The notes under the pieces are model-generated. The model made no database searches, was not told the DNA's origin, and was given only the letters and a program-made list of their open reading frames with translations. The position numbers and the translations under genes are program-made. 64,000 nucleotides of DNA. Source: Malus domestica. Lineage: Eukaryota > Streptophyta > Magnoliopsida > Rosales > Rosaceae. The DNA is taken from contig NC_091666.1 of assembly GCF_042453785.1 (NCBI RefSeq), positions 24,014,501-24,078,500 on the forward strand, written 5' to 3'. Below, one piece after another: positions 22,173 through 33,104 of this stretch (its first letter is position 1; every line of letters begins with the position of its first letter).

Positions 22173-25100
22173 TCATAGTTTGAAACTCAAGCCACCCCAC
22201 CTCTTTGTCCCCTCTTTCTTTGTCTTCTTCGTGGTCGAGTTTGTGTCGATGAGGTTTTCCAGTGACTTTGCTTTTCTGTCTCGGGTCCTACCGGCTTCTT
22301 TTAGAAGCTCGGATAGCCTTCTCTTCTCATCTTCAAAATCCGGATTTGCAATTCCAAGCTTTTCTTCTCGCAATTTAAGGACATACTCCAGAATTTCAAT
22401 CGCATCTTCAACTCTGAAATAGAATCCAGAATACAATTCGTTGAAAACTTGATAATTGAGTCATAATAATCAAGTTCTTGCTTCAAGTACTAGACAGTGT
22501 ACCAGAACCGGCTACAATTATCAGTAGAGCATTCTCCGTAAACACACATCGTGAACTTTGATTAATATATAAAAGCAAAAAAGGAATAAAAATCTGTTGC
22601 CAGACTCATGCAAATTATGTAAACCTGGAAAACATGCATTGACTGCAATGCTGGACAGTTAAAGAAATAAAAAGCTCGTTCAAGGTGAGTCAACAAGAGA
22701 GAACTAGAGTCTGGACTATGGAATATGTCCTTGTAGGACATGTAGGGAACCTCGCAACTATTTCCAATTTTAGTGGACATTCAAGTTTGCTGGCTACAAG
22801 GGTCGTACACTTTTCTAATTAGTAAGAGATGGGCCGCAAAGGGCCAAGCCATATAGAAAACAATGAGTTTTTGCATAGAAGGTTGAAGCAAATGAGAAAC
22901 ACGGTACTATAGTGAGAAAGAAATGTAAGCTGAGTACTCAATATATTACCTCCCCATAGCATCATAGGTTGCTGCAAGATTGCTATATACTCCAAGAGTA
23001 TCCTGATGACAAGGACCACACTCTTGTTCTAATATCCGTCTCGCTTCTTCAAACAACTCAGCAGCCTCATCTATCTTGAACAATTGAACACAAGCCAAAC
23101 CCATCTGGTTCAATACAACCCCAAAGAAGGGTGACTTCTTCTCTCCACTAGCTCTAAGTTTTGTTACAGCGCTTTCAAAAGAGTTCCTTGCTTCTTCATA
23201 TCTCCCAAGCATGCAAAACATCACTCCCATCCGCGCTTCTATTCCAGCAATTGTGCTTTGCTGTCCTGGTTTATCCTCTAACAACTTCATTGCTTTCTGC
23301 AATAACTTAAGTGCCTCCCCGGGCTCATCCATTGATTCATAAATGGCTGAAATTTCAGTCAATCCACCAGAAATCTCTTCTGATGTTGTTCCAGGCACAG
23401 GTTTCACATATATCCTCAGGGCATTCTCACAGTATGATTTGGACTCCCGGAGCTTTCCAGTCCTATGATATAGGTCAGCAAGGCGTACAAACACAGAGGC
23501 AACAGAAGGGTGGTTGTCGCCCTTTGATGCCTTTAAAACGGTGAGTGCCTTCTGATAGGAGAAGACAGCCTCATCAAAGCGACAAAGAGACATATAAATG
23601 TTGCCTATGCTGACATCAATAGCAGCAACCTCATTGTCTAGCCCATTTGCAATCATTGCCATGCTGGCAAGGACAAGGTGCTCAAGTGCTGATTCATAAT
23701 CTCCCTTTGCCTCGCATATGAGAGCCATCAGCCGGCGGTCAGCTGACTCTTCAAGAGATGCTGGTTCACTATGAGCACGGTGAATTTCAAGGGTTTTCTT
23801 GCACAATTCTTCTGCTCTATCAAACTGCATTGCTTGGACATGTGCCTCAGCTAAATATCTGCATATCCAACACCAGTCAACTTAAATAAGGTAACTCTAA
23901 CTTTCTTTCAAACTATAATTAAAATTAGTCCATTATCAAAAAAGAGAAAGATATAAGACACGTCCTGCATCCCCGGAAGCAGACAGAACACACAACTGTA
24001 TGTAATAAATACGAGGTTGAAATCACTGCATTCTTTAAATGGTATCTGATTTCACAAAAACCGAGTTAAGCATTTTCCATGCCAACCAGGGTAGATAGCT
24101 AGAACAACAAATACCATGTAAGTCGACCTTCATGCCAAGTATCCCACATTTTTCAACCTAAAGCTTTTAGGAAAAGGAAGGCATGTACTGTCCCGCCAAA
24201 TTCAGCTCATACTTGCACCAACACCCCACATTACATGCAAATTTATTCAAAATTTATCAATTTGGAAAATGAGTTTGACAAACCTAAACACCAATGTCAA
24301 TCGTGCAACGAACTTAACCACTTCCTAACCTCAAGTTACAGTCAACCGATCGATAAAATTGCTCGAACACAACCCAATTTAAGTAAAGCCTAATCATCTT
24401 TATTTCCTTCACCTCTGATCAAATTTGATTGTGTTCGCAATTCAAGACCCAAACTTTCAGCTGGCTGCATAAATTACTCGCATAAAACACTAATAAATTC
24501 TCCAAATTTGGCTATCTAATATAGAATCACAAACAAACAAGCATTAATATTACATCTACAAGAAACAAAAAACGATGTTGATTCACCATTTTTGTTAGGC
24601 GAAACGATGGCGGTTTTATTCAAAATTCAAAACAAAAACGTTCCCACCTTATCAATTGCTACACACAGTCACACAATTAAACTGATCCCATAGTAATTTA
24701 AAAGAGCAGAGAAATCAGACCTGCAAGTCTCGCCAACTCTGGGATCAGTGTCGCCCAAGGCCTCGATCTGGATCTTCAATCCCTCCTCATAGCATTCAAT
24801 GGACCGGTCCACCTGACCCAGCATTGAATACGTGTCCCCGAGCTGCATGTGCCCAGAGAACGCAGCGAGCGCGTGATCCGCACCTCTTCCGATCTCTGGC
24901 ACCCGAATCGCCCGGTCCAGAACCGGAACCGCCTCCTCGAACCGGCCCAAGCTACAGTAAATCGCCGCCAGCACGTGCAAGCTCATTGCCAGGTCCAGAC
25001 TCGGCTCGCCATCCACCGCGCACCGCTCGAACGACTTTGACGCCCGGACCGCATACTCCAACGCTTTGTTCGGTCCTTCCCCCGAGGCGATGGTGTCGCG

Positions 25101-25367
25101 AGCCAGCTTGAGCAGAAACGGGCCGAGATCCGGGTTGTCGAGGGAGGCATCGGCAAGAATCGGGTCCGGTGAAACGGGTTGAGGTTTTTTGGATCGGGCG
25201 GGCGAGGGTTTGGAGCGGGAAGGGGACGGGGACGGCGGTTTTTTAGTGTGGGGCGAAGGGGTTTTGGAAACCGGGGCGGGTTCGGATCTTTGGGGCTGGG
25301 GATCCGGGACCGTGATTCGGATCGGGGCGGAGTCGGGCGGGGTTTTGACGGAGACTAAACCCGGCAT
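22173..25367 (-). CDS. KLCR: Kinesin light chain-related protein (KLCR/CMU), TPR protein
   Basis: Three exons: 25367-24721, 23858-22950 and 22413-22173. The introns are GT-AG, each split codon rebuilds Arg, and the product is 598 residues. The N-terminal ~85 residues are Pro/Ser/Lys-rich and disordered (TPSPHTKKPPSPSPSRSK). The rest is a solenoid of tetratricopeptide repeats (ALEYAVRASKSFERC, HMQLGDTYSMLGQVDRSIECYEEGL, YLAEAHVQAMQFDRAEELCKKTLEIH, NQMGLACVQLFKIDEAAELFEEA, SNLAATYDAMGRVEDAIEIL) ending in a basic tail. Length and organisation match plant KLCR/CMU proteins, which bind cortical microtubules and help anchor cellulose synthase tracks. The name is by recognition, and assignment to a particular paralogue is not possible here. 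The start is the only in-frame ATG before the TPR region and follows a purine-rich leader. Confidence 0.9.
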
Positions 25368-26290
25368 CCTCGCTGAAGAAGAAGAAGAAGAAGCGATTGT
25401 GAAAAATGCAGAGAGAACTGGGATTTGATTAAGTGGGAGGTAATTAAGTTAATCGCGGATTAGAACTGGCCACCACGCCCAACAAACTGAGAGAGTGGGT
25501 GATTAATTAATTAATCTGGGAGTGATGTGATTAGGGGTTTAGAGAGAGAAAGTGAGGAGAGAGATAGAGAGAGAGAGGACGGGGGGGGGGGGGGGGGGGA
25601 CTGGATATTTGCAAGAGAAGTAGATGAGATGTCTCTCCAGACAGTGCTGGCAAAAGCGTGAAGGAGGTGGTTGGTCTGTTGGTTTCAGACTTTCAGTTTT
25701 CTTTTACCGCGGGGTGAAATGGTAATTTGGGATTTGACTTTGACTTGCCGGTGGCGGTTTCTTATTGGAGGCAAGCCGGTTCAATGATTGTTACCGTTGT
25801 AGGAGACACGTGTCCTTGCATTACTGGTGTAAACTCATTTTCTTTTGTTTGTCAACCTCAAACAATTGTAAGAGAAAAAATTCAATCCACACTCTTGTAT
25901 AAAACTGTGAACTTGCGCTTTTAGTATTTTGGATAATTTTTTTATTTAAATGTCAATAATAATTTTATATTTATAATTAGTTGCGTATTTGTTGAATTTT
26001 TTCGTTAGTTGTGAGTACAACGATTTGTGATACGATACATGCGCACATTTTAGTCAGGTATATGATACATGCCCACATTTTTTTCATATCATGCACACAA
26101 TTTCCTTTTCTCAGCTACTGTGTCAAAGAAATCAAAAGAAAATTATGAGTCAAAATCAAAAATAGGTGCGTAAAAAGTAAAAAATATGTGTGAAAATCAT
26201 TTTTCTATTTGCTAGTCGTCTTGCACTTGTAATTCATACCGTGGAATGCATATTAGTAATGAGAGTTGTCTGTTTAATTTGGTACTATTT
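25368..26290. promoter_or_regulatory. Leader and promoter region of the KLCR gene
   Basis: Contains GAA repeats at about 25376-25395, a (GA)n tract near 25544-25579 and an uninterrupted G19 run at 25581-25599 (C/T-rich on the gene's strand, as in plant 5' leaders). No TATA box can be placed with confidence. The distal part is AT-rich without genes. Confidence 0.5.
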
Positions 26291-26990
26291 GCAGGCAAAA
26301 TCATAGAGCTCAATATAGCTTATCATGAAGATGTGCACTTTACTACTTTAAATACTTGAAACAATGCAATAAAAAGAAGGGTTAATTAGATTAAAAGTCA
26401 AGTGAAATACATGGTGTGATGACGCTCTTATTATACATGTAATATTTGCATTTATGCCCTCTCAAAACTCACAAATTAAAACTACTTGTAGTAGGGAGAT
26501 GAAAGACAACAGAATTTGAATGGATTTCCTTGCACTTTTTGGTTGAGAGAAAAGAACATGGAAAATGAAACAATTATTATTTTGATTTTTATGCAAAATC
26601 TGACTCTTATGCTACATAATTAAGAGTCATCCACCAACATGTCCAAATTTGAGTGGTCTTTGGAAGTCCTGATAGCTACTATTATTCCGACTTCTGGTTG
26701 GTCTCGGGTCCCTTAATAGATCCGCCCATGCTTATGCATGCATATGTGGTCCAATTTATTTAATTTTATGCAAATGTGGATTCAAATATTCGTTAACCTA
26801 TCATTAAAATGGCACATGTACTTTATATACAGTACTTGCAAGCATATTAAGTTTCTAACATTTTATTCCAAAGAGACGTTTTGATCATGGGTTTTACAGT
26901 TTTACACCGAAAAGCATAAATCTATTTCACTCGTCAGAACATCATCACTCTCTCTATAGGGCCTAGGGTTTTTACAAGAGCTCATAACCC
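26291..26990 (+). repeat. Segment duplicated around the PSY genes, copy 1
   Basis: Blocks at 26291-26450 (GGCAAAATCATAGAGCTCA...) and 26832-26990 (CAGTACTTGCAAGCATAT... CTAGGGTTTTTACAAGAG) recur at 28861-29010 and 29492-29680. They lie downstream of the first and second PSY genes respectively, showing that the genes were duplicated together with flanking DNA. Confidence 0.75.
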
Positions 26991-26993
26991 TAA

Positions 26994-28070
26994 TTAGGCT
27001 GCAAAAGGAGGAGAAGGAGGAGGTGGATGTGGTTCATGACCTGGATCTGGCCCTGGCTCCGGGTAATCCAACATTGCATCGAGTGAAACGAGAAGCTTTC
27101 TCCCAACTTTCAACGTCTGATTAACCACCTAAACATGATTAAGAACATGTTCAATTAATTAATCAAATTAAATCACCAAATCACATAGTTTTGTCTGCAT
27201 TGAGGGTGAGAGATGACCACCCATTATCAATCAAAAGTTCATGAAATTAAAATTCTAACCCTCTCACCATAATTAAACAAAAGTTAAAAAATATGGGCAA
27301 CTTAGTAATTACATGCAGCATGAATCTGATGTTTTCTAAGCCATCCTCACAACCATGTAAACATAACATGTCTTATTTAAAAATTAAATTAAAAAATAAG
27401 TGAATTTATTTTAACCTCTTTCAAGCACACTCGTAGGGGTGTGTACAGTTTGCTTGTATATAGTTTTGAGGGCTAACTACATTTCACACCCTCCATGTTT
27501 GGAATAATTTTCAAAATACGCCACAAGGTCTCAATGTTCTCACATTGACCTTAAGGTTCTGAAATTGTATATTTTACATCTTTTATCTACTGAATTATTT
27601 GAATCTTATTAAATGGTGACATTGTGAGCATGAAACCCGTAATTGGGTCAACATGTAATCCACATTTGCACTAAAAATGACTAAAAAACCTCATCAATTT
27701 AACGATAATTAGACGTTTAAATATTCAAAAGAAGTAAATTGATACAATTTTCAAACCTTAGGGGCAATATGAAAAAATTAAAACCGCATGACCTATTTTA
27801 AAATCATCTCAAACCTTGACGATGTAAAATGTGATTTACCCTTGTTTTAATTTCACACCTCATTACCACTTGAGAAGGTGAGTTCCATTTCGTCCTTGAA
27901 GCTGTCAGCTCTGCCTACAAAGTAATAAAAAGAAGATGGTTCGATTTATTTCTAAATCAGATTCAGAAAACTTGTAACCAATGAGACTTGCAACCTTAAA
28001 AATCTTACTTACCCGAAACCGAAAAGTTAAAGAGCAAGAGGAGAATAAAAATCTTGACTTGAGGAAGCAT
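26994..28070 (-). CDS. PSY-like: PSY-type tyrosine-sulfated peptide hormone precursor, gene 1
   Basis: Assembled by hand from three exons: 28070-28013 (signal peptide MLPQVKIFILLLLFNFSVS), 27914-27859, and 27128-26994 ending TAA. Both introns are GT-AG (phase 1, then phase 0) and the product is 82 residues. Architecture is a cleavable signal peptide, a short variable acidic/hydrophobic propeptide (DSFKDEMELTFSS), the conserved RKLLVSLDAMLDY, then the presumed mature region DYPEPGPDPGHEPHPPPP. It matches the PSY pattern DY..P..NP.HDP except for Asp in place of Asn. Known PSY peptides are sulfated on the Tyr after Asp by TPST, secreted, and perceived by LRR receptor kinases controlling growth versus stress responses. 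Oddities are a weak donor (GAG/GTGTGA), a MITE filling half of intron 2, and a Pro-rich C-terminal tail. The splice model is inferred from paralogue agreement. Confidence 0.8.
27470..27841. mobile_element. MITE (family B, copy 1) in intron 2 of PSY gene 1
   Basis: This 372-bp element begins GGGCTAACTACATTTCACACC and ends with the inverted partner (TCAAACCTTGACGATG... GTGATTTACCC). The diverged TIRs are about 100 bp, including CATATTGCCCCTAAGG-type blocks. A related copy is at 39138-39514. It lies 16 bp inside intron 2 from the exon 2 donor. Confidence 0.75.
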
Positions 28071-28137
28071 ATCTTATGCTTTTTATGTTCTTCTGGCTAG
28101 TTCATTGTTTGGAGGAGGTGTGCACATGCAAGTGTTG

Positions 28138-28148
28138 CTTCTTATAAT
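28138..28148 (-). promoter_or_regulatory. Candidate TATA box of PSY gene 1
   Basis: The minus strand reads ATTATAAGAAG about 70 bases upstream of the ATG. It is the positional counterpart of clearer TATA boxes in genes 2 and 3, and weaker in match. Confidence 0.4.
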
Positions 28149-28149
28149 T

Positions 28150-29723
28150 AATGTGGGAGGAAATAAAGCCAAAAGAGGTTTTGGAGAAATTAACTAGTTA
28201 CCATTTTGGTTTATATTTTTGTTAGGGTATCCTTTATGTATTAGACTTTTGTAGTCAATAAGATTTATGATTCATTACCTTTTTTTCTAAAAGAATTAGG
28301 ATTGCTTTCCTAATTAATCTTCTACAAATTATAGAGTTAAAATTATTTTCCTATTTGCTTTATATTTAATTTGTTAATAAATACAATTTTTGTAACACAA
28401 TAAATTTTTGTAAGTTGTAGTCTTTTTTTTTAGTACAAATTGTAGTCTTTTTTAGTTATATATGTATAATGAGATAAGGATTACAATGTCTTTCCTATTT
28501 TCTGAGACCGCGTTTGTTTGGGGAGTAATGAGGGTTTGGAATATCAATTTGCTTCCCTTTCCATCCAATTTGGTTGGTTGGATGGCTTGGAAAGGAAACA
28601 AACTGGAATTAATTCCGTTGGACTCGGTGGAATACAAGTATCGGAGGGAGACTAGGATTTCTTTTCCGTACTACTAATGGAATGTTAAATCATAGAAAGT
28701 AACCTCTCACATCTTTGTCTTCTCTCCTATTTCAAACCAAGTTCTTGAACCTCTTCTGTCAAGATTTGCAATTCTCAATTCAACCAAACCTATGCAGAAA
28801 ATGTCAACTATCAAATCATCACCAGATTGGGTTAGACGTCGTCTTCCATTTGGAGTAGTTGGAGGCAAAATCATAGGGCTCATGAACAGCTTATCATGAA
28901 GAGTGTGCAGTTTACTTCTAATTTGAGTACTTGACACAATGCAATAAAAGAAGGGTTAATTAGATTAAAATTCAATTGAAATATATGATCTGTTGACGAG
29001 CTTATATATGTACAAAAAAATTATGGGGATTTGGAGTATAGTTATTTAGAACTTTTTAACCGTTAGATTGGTTTTTGTGTTTTTAACCATATATTTAACA
29101 TTTAAAAAGGCTGAACTGATACTCTTCAGTACAATAGAAAATACCGTTTATATACACATCAACCATAATACCATATACAGTTATACACTGTGCAGAAGTA
29201 ATGAAATTTACATTTTCTTTTTCATTTTTTGACTGCATGCAAACCCAGGAAAGCTGAACAAAGAAGCCGCAGCACATGGCAAACAAAGTTTAAAGAAAGA
29301 ATTATATTTAGCTTCTCAAAAGAAAGAAATTCTGATGCAAGGACAAGTTGAAAAGGAGCCAAAAATCATGACAGCAGTACTTTCTATCAATGGCAGAATT
29401 CCAGAGAGCAAAACATTAGTTTTAATGAAGTTTTGTACCTTTTTTTTCCTTTTTTCCCACACAATAAGGGCATGTTTGATAACCCCTTTCAGTACTTGCA
29501 AGCATATATATATTACTGAGTTTCTAACATTTTATTCCAATAATTTATACATTCATCACGGTAATTCACAGTTCCACACCCAAATATATAAAACAATCTC
29601 ACTCCATATCACTAGTTCATAAGAAACACGTGCATCATCACTCTCTCTCTCACACACACTCACTCTAGGGTTTTCACAAGAGATCATACGGCTTCTAATA
29701 ACAGGAGGCGATCATCTAGTTAT
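28150..29723. other. Intergenic DNA between PSY genes 1 and 2
   Basis: Contains copy 2 of the duplicated flanking blocks (28861-29010, 29492-29680). No further gene is recognised. Confidence 0.55.
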
Positions 29724-30174
29724 TCAGGGATTCCCACCTCTGCCACCAGCATTCCCTCCTTTATGTGGTTCGTGACCTGGATTTGGCCCTGGCTCATGGT
29801 AATCCAACATTGCATCAAGTGAAATGAGCAGCTTTCTCCCAGCTTTTATCTTCTGCGGATTAACCACCTTATAAACATGATTAAGAACAAGATCAAACTA
29901 AATCCCTAAATCATACGGTTTGTTTGTATGATCAAATATCGATTATATAGTTTTAATTACCTCAAGCTCAGGACCACTTGAGTAAGTGAGCTCCATTCCA
30001 TCCTTGAAGCTGTCAGCTGTGCCTACAGATAAATTAAAACAAAAGGGTTTGATTTATTTTCTAACTCAGCTTCAGAAAACTTGAAGCTAATGAATGATAT
30101 TTGCAAATCTTACCCGAAACCGAAAAGTTGAAGAGCAAGAGGAGTATGATGCAAATCTTGACTTGAGGAAGCAT
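29724..30174 (-). CDS. PSY-like: PSY-type tyrosine-sulfated peptide hormone precursor, gene 2
   Basis: Three exons: 30174-30114 (MLPQVKICIILLLLFNFSVS, signal peptide), 30022-29961 and 29867-29724 ending TGA. Introns are short (91 and 93 bp), GT-AG, phases 1 and 0, and the product is 88 residues. The propeptide is TADSFKDGMELTYSSGPELE, followed by RKLLISLDAMLDY and the mature region DYHEPGPNPGHEPHKGG, then a Gly/Asn-rich tail ending GRGGNP. This is the best match of the three to the PSY consensus, with the DY sulfation site, NP and HEP all present. Close sequence identity to gene 1 in signal peptide and exon 3 marks it as the tandem duplicate. Role by family: a secreted growth-regulating signal, sulfated in the Golgi. 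Receptor and tissue cannot be told from sequence. Confidence 0.88.
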
Positions 30175-30249
30175 CTTAGGGTTTGTATTTTCTTTCCCTA
30201 GCTTATTTTCTTTCCCTAGTTCAGTGCTTGGAGAAGTGCAGAAGTCTTG

Positions 30250-30258
30250 CTTTTTATA
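30250..30258 (-). promoter_or_regulatory. TATA box of PSY gene 2
   Basis: The minus strand reads TATAAAAAG, 76 bases upstream of the ATG, a good plant core-promoter match and spacing. Confidence 0.6.
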
Positions 30259-30489
30259 ATTGTAAGTGGGAGGAAATGGAACCAAAAGAGAGGTAGAGTC
30301 ATAATGACTCTTACACAAAAGCTTCTTGAATAATAATTTTTTCGAGTTCAAATCTTCTGCACCTATTTTTGCATGTGACTTCTTTGTGGTCTATTTATTT
30401 GAGTGACACATAATTTAGAGAATGATAAGTTTTCAACTCAGAATGTATGAATAGAAATTCAACACTATATCCACTATGATATTGAACCA

Positions 30490-31575
30490 TATGCACACAT
30501 GTCATTTTACTAACTTCAACTACAACTGTTAACTTGTCAATACCAAAAATAAAAAATAAATTAAACATTAAAAAAATATAAATAAACCCTAGCAGCCACC
30601 AGCATTCCCATGCCGACGACAGCCACCATACCTCGCCGCCGTACTTCCTCTCATCTACATCGGCTAACAGGCCGTTTTCCTCTCTCAAAATTGCCGCACC
30701 ATATTTAAGATTCAGATAGATATCGATCGAACCCATTACCGCCAAATCAAACAAAATCGTTGATGTTTACTCAAGTCAAGATTTGCATCATACTCCTCCT
30801 CTGCTTACCAGCGATGCAACCAAAGCAACCACATATTCTCAAACGGCTGCTTATTCGTCGCCTAAACGCACAGTCCACCACCACCCGCAGCCAGCCCAGC
30901 ATCCTCTAGCGGCAAGTCCCACCCCCTTCTTCCTTGCAAATAAACCGCGTCATCTCACTTCCGTGGTATTCGCTCACGTGTACCTCTCCCTCTCTCTCTC
31001 TCTCTCTCTCTGTAACATCACGTCTCTCCCAGAACAAGACCCGAGAAAGTCTGTCTACAACATCACTAGTTCAAAAGCCAAACCAAAATCCCAGATATAA
31101 AATTATCTCAAAAGTTCCTAAAGTCTCAGTTTGGTTGATTAATTTCAAATTACTTGTGCTTAGACCATAAAAATCACGACCACCCAAATGGGCTCTTCAT
31201 TCCTGCTTCTAGATCTCCTTTCTCAAATTTCAAATCTTAAGTCAAGCAAACCAAATCCCAAATTATTTATTATGGTTTGTGGTGGATCGGCGGCCCGAGA
31301 ACTTAACGAACTCTCGATATGATATCTTCACGTGTCGACATCTCTTAGCCCTGGGAAAAAAAAAATAGGTAGGATATTGGTTGTTACAGGCGGCGGGGCA
31401 TGGTGACTGTCGTCTGGGTTGGGGATGCTGGTGGCTGTCATCGGGGTTGGGATGCTGGTGGCTGCTAGGGTTTATTTATATTTTCTTGAATAGTAAGTTT
31501 AATTTTTATTTTTGATATTGTCAAGTTACCTTACCAGTGTTAGTTGGAGTTAGTAGAAGGACATTTGTCAATCAA
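30490..31575. mobile_element. TIR element carrying an orphan PSY signal-peptide exon
   Basis: The left end (30490-30625: ACTTGTCAATACCAAAAAT, AATATAAATAAACCCTAG, CAGCCACCAGCAT) is matched in reverse complement by 31385-31570, giving TIRs of roughly 130-170 bp around an interior of about 0.75 kb. The interior holds a (CT)n tract near 30983-31012 and the PSY exon-1 fragment at 30763-30805. The right arm has two ~33-bp GGGATGCTGGTGGCTG units. The shape suggests a Mutator-like or Pack-type element. A target duplication could not be identified. Confidence 0.6.
30763..30906 (+). pseudogene. Orphan PSY signal-peptide exon
   Basis: An ATG at 30763 opens MFTQVKICIILLLCLP. The segment 30770-30798 is an exact 29-nt inverted match to exon 1 of PSY gene 2 (30139-30167). 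After it the frame runs 48 codons in unrelated, basic sequence to a TAG. No DY-motif exon follows on this strand, so it is a detached fragment rather than a fourth gene. Confidence 0.7.
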
Positions 31576-31621
31576 GTAGATATGTAACAGAGAAGCTACA
31601 AACAAAAAAATGGGTAATTTC

Positions 31622-31805
31622 AACTCAAATTTTTTAGTGTATTCGAAATACATAATTATGTACTGTTGTTATGCAACTTACACTATAACACGTGAATTTG
31701 GTTTTTGATAAACATATTAACCATGTCATCCACCATTATTAATTATAACACGTGATGAGTACATCACGTGACTTGTGTTTCCAGCCCCTCATAAAAAATT
31801 TCTCT
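31622..31805. mobile_element. MITE of the AGAGATTTTT[CT]AGTGT family
   Basis: The left end AAATTTTTTAGTGTATTCGAAATAC and the right-end reverse complement AGAAATTTTTTATGAGG...GGAAACAC form imperfect TIRs. It contains repeated ACACGTGA/TCACGTGA motifs. It is related to the hairpins at 13150, 18510 and 34508. Confidence 0.55.
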
Positions 31806-32129
31806 GATATAATTTTGAAAATTACTTACCAAACACAAAAGATATGAGTTTAGATATATACAATGCACCTTATCCCCCACCTCAAAGTCAACTCCACTCA
31901 AGTTCCTTAACATGAAATGCTTTGCTTCTTCTTTTATGTGACACACAATGCATTAGGATGGAATGTGTGGGACAAATACAACACATATGCTTGTGGGTTT
32001 TCTTCATCTTTTGGAATTTACTTCCCCTTTTGATATATCAAACTATTCATTAAGCTTCTAGCTTTAATTTGTGGGTCACTTTCAGGTGTTAGGTCTCGTT
32101 CCATACATATATCTAGTGTACCTTCTGGC

Positions 32130-32361
32130 AATTAGTTTATTTCATGAGCCCTGTTTGATATTAATTTGTCTTTTGGCTAAAAAAAGCCCACGTATAGAAA
32201 TTATATATTATAATAAAGATGTGACGATTAACTCAAGTTCTGTGCAATTAGTTTATTTCATGAGCCCTATTTGATATTAATTTGTCTTTTGGCTAAAAAA
32301 AGCCCACGTATACAAATTATATATTATAATAAAGATGTGACGATTAACTCAAGTTCTGTGC
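32130..32361 (+). repeat. Two tandem 116-bp units
   Basis: The segment starting AATTAGTTTATTTCATGAGC at 32130 repeats at 32246 with only a few substitutions (CTG/CTA, TAGAA/TACAA). This indicates a recent local duplication. No coding meaning is seen. Confidence 0.92.
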
Positions 32362-33104
32362 ACCTTATGATGACGTTGCTGTTGATCATAGAGCATAAAT
32401 TGGAGTTCCGTGTTAAAAGTATTTAGGACAAAGAAGGAGTATTGGTGCTTTTGTTCTAACTGATCACACTGTTCGTTACATCCGTCTCAGTACAATTTTG
32501 AAATTAGGGTTTATCCCTTTTGTTTGCTTCTTCGGTCTCTATTTTTTTTTTCTCCCTCTTTTGCAATAACCTGTAGAACCGACACCTATTGCCCTTTGCT
32601 CAACTTAATTATTCACATCTTATGAGCATGAGTCCTAAAAGGGTGGCACAAAAAATTCCCAAAACCATTTTTAATGAGGATTCATAGTTTAATTAATGAG
32701 TTAAGCTGGCTCCTGTTGCTTTTAAATTAATCACTTCCAATTAATTTAACGAGGGTTTTATTTTGATTATGCTGGCCCTTGCAGGAATGCTTTTAAATGG
32801 TTAAAATGATGAAGATTCCCTTCAGATGTCGGGAAACATCATAACAATGGCCTACTTCCCAAACGCAAAAAGCTTTCCTGGAATTAACAATCCAATGCGC
32901 TCATCCCAGGAAACTGATAAGAAAGAATTAGAAATCCTTCTGCCTTCTGTGTTTTATTTTTTTCATGCATAAAACACACGATCATGTTACGTTATAACAT
33001 TAGCACGTGACGCCACAGTAATGATGTACTTTTGTTATGGAAGTTATTTCTTTGTTCTGGAGGTGACTTGGTATAAACTCATGTTTCTACTTTTGTTAAG
33101 GAAG
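32362..33104. other. Intergenic DNA
   Basis: No gene, RNA or repeat structure recognised. Confidence 0.5.
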
